This document shows, one piece after another, positions 1 through 5,016 of a DNA stretch of 5,016 nt; position 1 is the stretch's first letter, and every line of letters begins with the position of its first letter. The DNA is from Bacillota bacterium. GTDB lineage: Bacteria > Bacillota > Clostridia > Oscillospirales > Oscillospiraceae. Below the pieces are notes generated by a model. It was not told where the DNA came from. It ran no database searches and saw only the letters and a program-made list of their open reading frames with translations. A program made the position numbers and the translations under genes. Location of the stretch: contig JAEWML010000157.1 in assembly GCA_023393155.1 (NCBI GenBank), forward strand, positions 1-5,016. The letters are read 5' to 3'.

Positions 1-621
1 AATGTAAAGATTTATCAGACTACCTCCGATGGTGCTGAGGCCATCAGCCTGAGCCAGATTCCCAGCGCCAGTATTCCCTCCTCCGGTGTGACCTATGCCA
101 GAACAAACTGGGCGGGAAGGATCGACCTGCTGGTGCTGAACAATGTGACCGGCAGCGATTACCACTTTGGCAAGCTGAGTTATTCTGAGGCTTATGACAA
201 GGAAGTTACCACTACGGACGAACATGGAGTTTCCACGACGAAAACGGAACACGTGAAAGCCTCTGTTACGATTCTTACGGGTGGCACCAGCAAGCTGGGC
301 CCCTTCTCCTCTGGGTTTGAAATTGAGAATGATGCGATAGCCCGCGACGGCGATTATGTTGGTGTCATTCTGAATAAGCAGGAAACCGCAATTGAGAAGA
401 TGCTGGTTCTGACGAAGTTTGAAAATGTCTCCAACAGCGCGTGGAGCAGTCTCACCTCCGTCAATCTGGGCGGGCGGAGTTACACTGTGCCCTCCGACGC
501 ACTGTACTACAACAGGACCACCAGACAGTGGATTACGCAGGACGAGGCCCGTGCCTTTGCCACCTCCTCCACGGTCTACACGGACAATTCCGGATATGTC
601 CGGGCGGTGGAGGTCCGGTAA
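1..621 (+). CDS. C-terminal part of a probable S-layer/surface protein (5' end outside the window)
   Basis: The frame is open from base 1 to the TAA at 619-621, giving 206 residues with no start in the window. The GTG at position 88 lies inside the open frame and has no ribosome binding site, so it is not a start. I see no catalytic motif, membrane segment, LPXTG sorting signal or cysteine. The piece is rich in Ser, Thr, Val, Tyr and Gly with alternating beta-strand patterns. It ends with a Tyr-Asn-Arg-Thr-Thr stretch, an Asp-Glu-Ala-Arg-Ala-Phe segment and a terminal Val-Arg-Ala-Val-Glu-Val-Arg strand. From memory, this resembles the C-terminal region of large SLH-domain surface proteins of Oscillospiraceae, whose SLH domains would lie in the missing N-terminal part. 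The downstream neighbour is an SLH protein, which fits. Third codon positions are clearly less G/C-biased than in the other genes. No function beyond likely cell-surface location can be given. Confidence 0.6.
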   Translation, partial: NVKIYQTTSDGAEAISLSQIPSASIPSSGVTYARTNWAGRIDLLVLNNVTGSDYHFGKLSYSEAYDKEVTTTDEHGVSTTKTEHVKASVTILTGGTSKLGPFSSGFEIENDAIARDGDYVGVILNKQETAIEKMLVLTKFENVSNSAWSSLTSVNLGGRSYTVPSDALYYNRTTRQWITQDEARAFATSSTVYTDNSGYVRAVEVR

Positions 622-643
622 CCGACCCAAAAGCCTGTAAGAG

Positions 644-672
644 GGGGTCCGCCCGCGGGCGGACCCCTTTTT
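644..672 (+). terminator. Strong intrinsic terminator of the surface-protein gene
   Basis: An 11-base GC-rich arm (644-654) is exactly complementary to 657-667. Sterically this gives a 10-bp stem closed by a CGCG tetraloop, followed directly by five Ts (668-672). It begins 22 bases after the upstream stop codon, so it ends that transcription unit and separates it from the lysozyme gene. Confidence 0.93.
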
Positions 673-733
673 GCATCTTCAGGCCGACATAAAAAACCTG
701 ACCAAGCTGGAAAAGTTTACATAAAATTTTGGA

Positions 734-763
734 TTGACCAAAGCGAACAGTCTTTGTTATAAT
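734..763 (+). promoter_or_regulatory. Sigma-A type promoter of the SLH-GH25 gene, extended -10
   Basis: A TTGACC -35 box (734-739) and a perfect TATAAT -10 box (758-763) are separated by 18 bases. The -10 is preceded by TGT (755-757), an extended -10 element. The surrounding DNA is AT-rich compared with the genes. Transcription would start near 770, leaving a leader of about 200 nt before the ATG at 976. Confidence 0.85.
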
Positions 764-891
764 AGCCGGGGGACAGGCAATATCTGGATGCCCCATGGGA
801 ATGCGGATCCGTCCATTTTGGCTTAATTTGGGCAAAAGGAGCGGGTTTACCGTCCGCGCTGCGCCCGCTTTCGGGCAGGTAAAAGGAAAAC

Positions 892-931
892 GGCTTTGAG
901 TCGGCACGCACCGGTCCAAGGCTTCTTTTTT
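892..931 (+). terminator. Terminator-like hairpin inside the SLH-GH25 leader (possible attenuator)
   Basis: GGCTTTG (892-898) pairs with CAAGGCT (917-923) over 7 bp, including two G-U wobbles. A small inner CGG/CCG helix (902-904 with 911-913) lies within the loop. The sequence TTCTTTTTT (923-931) follows. It sits between the promoter and the ribosome binding site and upstream of the gene, so if it works it would abort transcription before the coding region. The stem is weaker than the other terminators here, which suits a conditional terminator. Confidence 0.5.
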
Positions 932-962
932 AAAATTTAATTCGACAGATTTCGACAAGTGT

Positions 963-971
963 GAAGGGAGA
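963..971 (+). promoter_or_regulatory. Ribosome binding site fixing the start of the SLH-GH25 gene at 976
   Basis: GAAGGGAGA places AGGGAG (965-970) five bases before ATG 976. The in-frame GTG at 961 lies upstream of this site and would make the Shine-Dalgarno part of the coding sequence. ATG 976 is therefore preferred, and it also starts a cleaner signal peptide. Confidence 0.8.
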
Positions 972-975
972 GCCT

Positions 976-2607
976 ATGGTGAAATTTCGTGTTTACCACG
1001 CCGCCGCCGCGTTGGTACTGACCGCCGCCCTGCTGACGCAGCCCATGTCCGCCGCCGGGTTTCCGGATGCTGCCGGTCACTGGGCGCAGAGCGCCATTGA
1101 AAAATGGAGCGAGCAATACGGCGTGCTCAACGGCTATGAGGACGGCTCGTTTCACCCGGACGACCCCATTACCCGGGGTGCGTTCGCGGGGATTCTGAAC
1201 CGCTTTTTACAGTATCAGGCCTGCTCCCCCGCAGGGGCCTTTAGCGATACCAAAGGGGCCTATTGGGAGGACGCGATTTTGCGGCTCCACGCGGCGGGGG
1301 TGTATCTGGGAACCGACGGCGCTGCGCGCCTCACCGCCAATATTACCCGCCAGCAGGCCGTCACCATGGTGGGCCGGGCCTTTCAGCTAACCGAGTCCCA
1401 GACGGCGCTGCCCTATACGGACGCGGGGGACATTGAAATCTACGCCACAGGATATCTCAGCGCTATGGCGGAGCGGGGCTACATCACCGACGTGGGGGCG
1501 GACAACCGCTTCCGCCCCACGGAGCCGATCACCCGGGCGGAGCTGGTGAATCTGCTGAACAATATGATTGACACCCTCATTCAGAAAAGCGGGGATTACT
1601 CTTCCGACTCCGCGGGAACCCTGATGGTAAACGCCGCCGATGGCGCCACGCTGCAAAACATGAGCATCAAGGGCGACCTGATTATTGCCCCCGGCGTGAC
1701 CGGCGGCGTGGTGCTTCAGGACGTGACCTTGAGCGGAACCGTCCGCAACTTGGGCAGTGCCCCCGTGGACCAGGTTGCCACCACGCCCGTGGAGGTCCCC
1801 GGCACCACCGTGCCGGAGGAGAATGTCCCGTCTCTCAACTGGAACTACATCACCGACCGCAACGGCAAGAAAATCCCCAATTATTCCGGCGTGCCGGTGA
1901 ACCCCTTTGGGCATGGCAGCTTTTATTGGAACGACGCGGGGCGGTTGGTGTACAGCGGAACGGACTTTTCCACCCGTTTTGGCATCGACGTTTCCGCCTA
2001 TCAGAACCGCGCGATTTCCGGCAACAACATTGACTGGAACGCAGCCAGAAACGACGGCGTGGAATTTGCCTTCGTCCGGATTGGCTTCCGGGGCACCGGC
2101 TCCGGCACGCTGAACAAGGACGCGTTTTACGAGCGGAATATCGACGGGGCCATGGCCGCGGGAATCGATACCGGCGTCTACTTCTTCTCTCAGGCCATCA
2201 CGGTAGCGGAGGCAGTGGAGGAGGCCAATTATATCATCAGCCTTCTTGGCGGACGGAGCCTTACCGGCCCGGTGGCCTACGACTGGGAGATGCATGACAG
2301 CACCTATCGGGTGTACGGAACCAGCGCGGCGATGGCCACCGCCTGCGCCAAGGCATTCTGCGAGACGATTGAGGCGGCGGGCTATCGGGCCATGGTCTAC
2401 ACCAGCAGCTACGTGGCCTATAACAAATTCGACTTATCCGTGCTGTCCGGCTATCCCGTTTGGTATCCGGAGTATAAATCCAATGAATCCACGGCGCTGT
2501 ATCCCCAGCTTTATTACCGGCCAGACTACTGGCAGTTTACCAGCAAGGGCTGTGTGGCGGGCCTTGCGGGCAACGTGGACTGCAATTTGCAGTTCATTCC
2601 CAATTGA
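976..2607 (+). CDS. Secreted SLH-domain protein with GH25 lysozyme (N-acetylmuramidase) domain
   Basis: The product has 543 residues. Residues 1-27 form a signal peptide: Lys3 and Arg5, an Ala/Leu-rich core, and cleavage near Ser-Ala-Ala 25-27. Three SLH domains follow at about 29-80, 89-137 and 147-199; the third has the classical ITRAE motif and the second is more degenerate. A short beta-solenoid-like segment (about 214-260) and a Pro/Thr/Val linker (261-286) lead to a GH25 domain (about 335-541). Its landmarks are Asp338 in GIDVSAYQ, the acidic pair Asp436/Glu438 in YDWE, Trp519 in YWQF and the terminal GNVD motif (Asp535). GH25 enzymes cleave the beta-1,4 bond between N-acetylmuramic acid and N-acetylglucosamine. 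SLH domains bind pyruvylated secondary wall polymer, so the protein should work outside the cell, attached to the wall, in remodelling, daughter-cell separation or autolysis. It is monocistronic, with its own promoter, a long leader and two terminators. The role in the cell is inferred; the domain calls are secure. Confidence 0.95.
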   Translation: MVKFRVYHAAAALVLTAALLTQPMSAAGFPDAAGHWAQSAIEKWSEQYGVLNGYEDGSFHPDDPITRGAFAGILNRFLQYQACSPAGAFSDTKGAYWEDAILRLHAAGVYLGTDGAARLTANITRQQAVTMVGRAFQLTESQTALPYTDAGDIEIYATGYLSAMAERGYITDVGADNRFRPTEPITRAELVNLLNNMIDTLIQKSGDYSSDSAGTLMVNAADGATLQNMSIKGDLIIAPGVTGGVVLQDVTLSGTVRNLGSAPVDQVATTPVEVPGTTVPEENVPSLNWNYITDRNGKKIPNYSGVPVNPFGHGSFYWNDAGRLVYSGTDFSTRFGIDVSAYQNRAISGNNIDWNAARNDGVEFAFVRIGFRGTGSGTLNKDAFYERNIDGAMAAGIDTGVYFFSQAITVAEAVEEANYIISLLGGRSLTGPVAYDWEMHDSTYRVYGTSAAMATACAKAFCETIEAAGYRAMVYTSSYVAYNKFDLSVLSGYPVWYPEYKSNESTALYPQLYYRPDYWQFTSKGCVAGLAGNVDCNLQFIPN

Positions 2608-2627
2608 TTTGCTTGGCGTTACAATGA

Positions 2628-2668
2628 AACGCGCAGGAGCGGCTGTAAGGCCGCCCTGCGCGTTCTTT
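2628..2668 (+). terminator. Intrinsic terminator downstream of the SLH-GH25 gene
   Basis: AACGCGCAGG (2628-2637) pairs with CCTGCGCGTT (2655-2664). After a single bulged A (2638), GCGGC (2639-2643) pairs with GCCGC (2650-2654), leaving a TGTAAG loop. This gives 15 base pairs in all. The downstream tract TTCTTT is short but present. The hairpin starts 20 bases after the stop codon. Confidence 0.88.
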
Positions 2669-2689
2669 ATACCCGGGAAAAGCTCCAAA

Positions 2690-2719
2690 GCCGGAATGTT
2701 TGTCCCGGCCGTTTTTTTT
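2690..2719 (+). terminator. Second, back-up intrinsic terminator
   Basis: GCCGG (2690-2694) pairs with CCGGC (2705-2709) around a 10-base loop, followed by CG and eight Ts (2712-2719). The stem is short but the T-tract is the best in the window. An outer pairing of AAAAGC (2678-2683) with GCTTTT (2724-2729) could add support. It lies just after the stronger hairpin at 2628-2668, so it probably catches read-through. Confidence 0.65.
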
Positions 2720-2787
2720 CAGGGCTTTTTTGTGGGGAGAAAGACGCTCTCCGCGGTCCGCGCCTTGCCGCCGAGGAGGCAGACGGG

Positions 2788-2801
2788 GCGCCGCGCGGCG
2801 C
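2788..2801 (+). repeat. Perfect 14-bp GC palindrome next to the mrnC promoter
   Basis: GCGCCGC is followed immediately by its exact reverse complement GCGGCGC. The palindrome ends five bases before the -35 box. It could be an operator half-site pair, but the stretch around it is almost pure G+C, where such palindromes arise readily by chance. Confidence 0.35.
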
Positions 2802-2806
2802 GGGGC

Positions 2807-2835
2807 TTGAATTTTTTCTCCATTTGTGGTAGCAT
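2807..2835 (+). promoter_or_regulatory. Promoter of the mrnC-rqcH operon, extended -10
   Basis: TTGAAT (2807-2812) and TAGCAT (2830-2835) are separated by exactly 17 bases, and TGG (2827-2829) gives an extended -10 element. The AT-rich spacer stands out from its GC-rich flank. Predicted initiation is near 2842, giving a leader of about 55 nt that contains the hairpin at 2855-2874. Confidence 0.72.
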
Positions 2836-2854
2836 CATTCAGAAAACAGACGGG

Positions 2855-2880
2855 GATTTGCACAATTGCAAATCTTTTTT
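2855..2880 (+). terminator. Perfect hairpin plus T6 in the mrnC leader (attenuator-like)
   Basis: GATTTGCA (2855-2862) is perfectly complementary to TGCAAATC (2867-2874) around a CAAT tetraloop, followed at once by six Ts (2875-2880). G-U pairs between 2852-2854 and 2875-2877 could lengthen the stem. It lies after the predicted transcription start and only a few bases before the Shine-Dalgarno of mrnC. It can therefore end transcription before the operon is read, or shape the leader RNA. The AT-rich stem predicts partial, regulable termination. Confidence 0.6.
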
Positions 2881-2896
2881 ACGTTAAGGAGAGCAA

Positions 2897-3304
2897 ATGG
2901 AAAATCATTTTGAGATACACATGACCACCGGTCGGCTTCAGACCGTCAGCAGCATCGGCCTTGCCCACGTTGGGGACGCGGTGTTTGAGCTGCTGGTCCG
3001 CTCCTGGCTCTGCGCCGGGGGAAAGGCCACCGCCAAGGGGATGCACCGTGCCACCGTGGCCATTGTCCGGGCGGAATCTCAGGCGGCGCGGGCGGAGAAA
3101 ATTCTGCCCGTTCTGACGGAGGAGGAGGCTGGGGTGTTTCGCCGGGGGCGCAACGCCAACGTTCACACCGTGCCCAGACAAGCCAGCCGCGCCCAATACG
3201 CGGAGGCCACGGCGCTGGAGGCGCTGCTGGGCTGGTTGTACCTGTCCGGACAGAGGGACCGGGTCAGCGAGCTGTTCGGCTTGATGATGGAAGGGGAGGA
3301 CTGA
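2897..3304 (+). CDS. mrnC: Mini-ribonuclease 3
   Basis: The product has 135 residues, the usual size of Mini-RNase III. This is the RNase III catalytic domain alone, without the double-stranded RNA-binding domain. It shows the family landmarks: LAHVGDAVFELLVR near the N-terminus with the metal-binding Asp27, a basic GRNA segment (residues 84-87), and the second acidic motif ATALEALLGWLYL with Glu108. In Bacillus subtilis the enzyme acts as a dimer in the cytoplasm and trims the ends of 23S rRNA precursor in assembling 50S subunits. ATG 2897 is the start because AAGGAGAG (2886-2893) precedes it at ideal spacing. In Bacillus the gene sits beside cysS and rlmB; here it leads a unit with rqcH. 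The stop codon is one base before the rqcH start. The family assignment is firm; the substrate is inferred from the family. Confidence 0.94.
   Translation: MENHFEIHMTTGRLQTVSSIGLAHVGDAVFELLVRSWLCAGGKATAKGMHRATVAIVRAESQAARAEKILPVLTEEEAGVFRRGRNANVHTVPRQASRAQYAEATALEALLGWLYLSGQRDRVSELFGLMMEGED
3293..3299 (+). promoter_or_regulatory. Ribosome binding site of rqcH inside the end of mrnC
   Basis: GGGGAGG lies within the last codons of mrnC, six bases before ATG 3306. Terminating mrnC ribosomes would arrive right on this site, which supports translational coupling of the two genes. Confidence 0.8.
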
Positions 3305-3305
3305 T

Positions 3306-5016
3306 ATGGCGCTGGACGCGGTCTGCCTGCGGGCAGTTGCGGAGGAGCTGCGGGGGCAGCTTTTGGGTGTGCGGGTGGACAAGGTGCAGCAGCCCGCAAA
3401 GGATCAGGTGGTTTTGCTGCTGCGAGGCGGCTTGCGGCTGCTGCTTGCCGCAGGGAACAATCCCCGCATCCAGCTCACCGGCCGGCTTCGGGACAATCCG
3501 GCGGAGCCGCCCATGTTCTGCATGCTCCTGCGCAAGCATCTGGTTGGGGCGCGGATCGCCGCGCTGACCCAGCCGGGGCTGGAGCGGCTGGTGGAGCTGG
3601 AACTGGACGTGACCGACGATTTCGGCCAGCCGGGAAAGCGGACGCTGGTGCTGGAGGCCATGGGCCGTCACTCCAACGTGATTTTGCTGGACGGGGAGCG
3701 GCGGATTGTGGAGTGCCTGCGCAGGGTGGATGCGGAAATGTCCGCCCAGCGGCCTGTGCTGCCGGGGCTGTTTTACCAATATCCGCCCGCCGTGGAGAAA
3801 ACCGGCCTGCTGGAAGCGGAGGAGGACGACTTCTTTTCCCTTCTGGCCGCAGCCAACCCGGAGCGGCGGCTGGATGAGTTTTTGCTGGACGGTTATTTTG
3901 GAGTTTATCCGCTGCTTGCACGGGAGCTGGCCTTTCGCACGGCGGGGGAGACGGACAGCCGCCTCTTTTCTCTGGATGCCGCCGGAAAGCGCCGGTTTTG
4001 GGAGAAAATTGTTGATTTTCAAGGATGCGTTAAGGAAAATAGATTTACACCGTATTCTGTCTGGCGGGACGGAAAACCGCTGGAATTTTCCTGCTTTCCC
4101 ATTGAGCAATACGGCGCGGGGGCGGAGAGCCGCGTCTATTCCGCCTTTTCCGACCTGCTGGATGATTTTTACGAGTCACGGGAGCGACAGGAGCGGATTC
4201 GACAGCGGGGGGCCGATCTGGTCCGGGCCGCCGCCAATGCACGGGACCGCCTGCGGCGAAAGCTGGCCATGCAGGAGAAGGACTACGCCGCCACGCAGGA
4301 CCGGGACGCGCTGCGCCTGGGCGGCGAGCTGATCACCGCCAATCTTTACCGCATGGAAAAGGGACAGCGGAAGCTAACTTGCGAAAACTACTACGACGAG
4401 GGCCGTGAAATCGAGATTTTGCTGGACCCTCTGCTGACGCCGCAGGAGAACGCGGCAAAGTATTTCAAGCGGTATGCCAAGGCGAAGACCGCCGAGAGAT
4501 ATCTGAAGGAGCAAATGGAAATCGCGCGGCATGACGCGGCGTATCTGGAAAGCGTTTTGGAGGAAATTGCGGAAGCGGAGACGGAGCAGGATTTCAACGA
4601 CATCCGCGCTGAGCTGAAGGACGCGGGTTTTCTCCGCCAGAAGGGGAAGGAGAAGCGGGGCCTTCAGCGCCCCGCAAAGCCCCGGGAGTTCCGCACCACG
4701 GCGGGGCTGCGGGTGCTGGTTGGCCGGAACAACCGACAAAACGACAGATTGACTCACGACGCGGATCGCCGGGACCTCTGGCTCCACACTCAGAAAATTC
4801 ACGGTTCTCACGTGATTCTCCGCACGGACGGCGCGGAGCCGGACCGGGAGAGCATTGTGGAGGCGGCAATCCTTGCCGCGTGGTACTCGCAGGCCCGGGA
4901 AAGCGGGAATGTGCCGGTGGATTTCACGCAGGTAAAAAACGTAAAAAAGCCCGTCGGAGCAAGGCCCGGCATGGTGATTTATACTACCTGCGAGACGGTG
5001 CGCGTCACGCCTGAGG
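3306..5016 (+). CDS. rqcH: Rqc2-like ribosome quality control factor RqcH (NFACT family), 3' end outside the window
   Basis: I read 570 uninterrupted codons from ATG 3306 to the window edge. Bacterial RqcH is about this long, so only the last few residues are missing. The N-terminus (MALDAVCLRAVAEEL), the PPMFCMLLRKHLVG motif (about 68-81) and the EAMGRHSN motif (117-124) mark the NFACT-N domain. A middle region has two predicted coiled-coil arms (about 281-330 and 386-440) with LDPLLTPQENA just before the second arm. The NFACT-R domain (about 460-570) has VGRNNRQND, DLWLH (Trp492, His494), GSHV (500-503) and the VKKPVGARPGMVIY ending. In Bacillus, RqcH binds 50S subunits carrying a stalled peptidyl-tRNA, recruits Ala-tRNA and, with RqcP, adds C-terminal poly-alanine tails that mark the chain for proteolysis. 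Older annotations call this family fibronectin-binding protein A. The protein has no signal peptide, consistent with a cytoplasmic role. Glu93-Arg94 stands where Bacillus RqcH has Asp97-Arg98. Confidence 0.95.
   Translation, partial: MALDAVCLRAVAEELRGQLLGVRVDKVQQPAKDQVVLLLRGGLRLLLAAGNNPRIQLTGRLRDNPAEPPMFCMLLRKHLVGARIAALTQPGLERLVELELDVTDDFGQPGKRTLVLEAMGRHSNVILLDGERRIVECLRRVDAEMSAQRPVLPGLFYQYPPAVEKTGLLEAEEDDFFSLLAAANPERRLDEFLLDGYFGVYPLLARELAFRTAGETDSRLFSLDAAGKRRFWEKIVDFQGCVKENRFTPYSVWRDGKPLEFSCFPIEQYGAGAESRVYSAFSDLLDDFYESRERQERIRQRGADLVRAAANARDRLRRKLAMQEKDYAATQDRDALRLGGELITANLYRMEKGQRKLTCENYYDEGREIEILLDPLLTPQENAAKYFKRYAKAKTAERYLKEQMEIARHDAAYLESVLEEIAEAETEQDFNDIRAELKDAGFLRQKGKEKRGLQRPAKPREFRTTAGLRVLVGRNNRQNDRLTHDADRRDLWLHTQKIHGSHVILRTDGAEPDRESIVEAAILAAWYSQARESGNVPVDFTQVKNVKKPVGARPGMVIYTTCETVRVTPE

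Larger units (their letters stand above)
770..975 (+). promoter_or_regulatory. Long structured 5' leader of the SLH-GH25 gene, possible cis-regulatory RNA
   Basis: No gene fits here, but several complementary segments do. TGCCC (789-793) can pair with GGGCA (830-834), enclosing an ATGG/CCAT hairpin (795-798 with 813-816). AGCGGG (840-845) can pair with CCCGCT (864-869). That pairing competes with GCCCG/CGGGC (863-867 with 872-876, CTTT loop) stacked inside TTTACC/GGTAAA (846-851 with 878-883). A terminator-like hairpin follows at 892-931. Mutually exclusive helices ahead of a terminator are the layout of a riboswitch or attenuator. I could not match the conserved core of any riboswitch class I know, including the c-di-AMP (ydaO) class that often precedes wall-hydrolase genes. 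The pairings were found by eye without energy calculation. Confidence 0.45.

Noticed and set aside
770..931. The leader as a c-di-AMP (ydaO) or c-di-GMP riboswitch
   Set aside because: Only scattered short resemblances such as CTTAATT were seen. The conserved core segments of either class are not recognisable, so no class is assigned.
533..958. Minus-strand frames across the leader region 533-958
   Set aside because: They overlap the strong terminator and the + strand promoter, have no ribosome binding site and encode low-complexity peptides.
961..975. GTG 961 as the start of the SLH-GH25 gene
   Set aside because: The Shine-Dalgarno lies downstream of it at 965-970 and is correctly spaced for ATG 976.
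1387..2295. A 302-codon open frame on the minus strand opposite the SLH-GH25 gene
   Set aside because: It mirrors a GC-rich coding frame, where antisense stops are rare. Its product is low in recognisable motifs, has no ribosome binding site, and the + strand gene is certain.
2246..2887. A 213-codon + strand frame running from the lysozyme gene across the intergenic region
   Set aside because: Its product is Arg/Pro/Ala-rich, crosses two terminators and a promoter, and has no start signal. The real frame there is the GH25 domain.
3264..4109. A 281-codon minus-strand frame opposite rqcH
   Set aside because: It is Gln/Pro/His-rich with no family resemblance, and it lies across clear mrnC and rqcH coding sequence. 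It is a shadow of their codon bias.
3306..5016. RqcH as an extracellular fibronectin-binding adhesin
   Set aside because: The old FbpA name persists in databases, but the protein has no signal peptide or membrane segment and carries all NFACT-N and NFACT-R landmarks of a cytoplasmic ribosome factor.

Overview
The window looks like chromosome from a moderately GC-rich Gram-positive bacterium of the class Clostridia. The family Oscillospiraceae (Oscillibacter/Flavonifractor-like gut bacteria) is my best guess. The reasons are SLH-anchored surface proteins, strong AGGAG-type ribosome binding sites, TTGACA/TATAAT-type promoters with a TGn extension, many intrinsic terminators, and G/C-ending codons in most genes. 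The taxonomic call is inference; no marker gene fixes it. All four genes lie on the + strand and there is no sign of a mobile element, CRISPR array, tRNA or rRNA.

Layout. (1) Positions 1-621 hold the 3' end of a probable surface-protein gene that begins upstream of the window. It is closed by a strong GC-rich terminator (644-672). (2) A 354-base gene-free stretch (622-975) contains that terminator, a good promoter (734-763) and a structured leader of about 200 nt. The leader ends in a terminator-like hairpin just before the next gene. (3) Positions 976-2607 encode a secreted, three-SLH-domain protein with a C-terminal GH25 lysozyme domain, followed by two terminators (2628-2668, 2690-2719). 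(4) After a second intergenic stretch with its own promoter (2807-2835) and a perfect attenuator-like hairpin plus U-tract (2855-2880) comes a two-gene operon: mrnC (Mini-ribonuclease III, 2897-3304) and rqcH (NFACT-family ribosome quality control factor, 3306 to the window end, lacking only its last few codons).

How the parts work together. The first half concerns the cell surface: a likely surface protein and a wall-anchored peptidoglycan hydrolase, each in its own transcription unit. The second half concerns the large ribosomal subunit. Mini-RNase III matures 23S rRNA, and RqcH adds alanine tails to nascent chains stuck on 50S subunits. The two genes are one base apart and presumably translationally coupled.

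The most noteworthy signals are not new protein families. They are the two leaders, each arranged as promoter, terminator-like hairpin, U-tract and RBS, which suggests transcription attenuation of both the lysozyme gene and the mrnC-rqcH operon. The mrnC-rqcH pairing itself and variant residues at two tRNA-contact motifs of RqcH are also of interest. I found no convincing undescribed multi-gene system.
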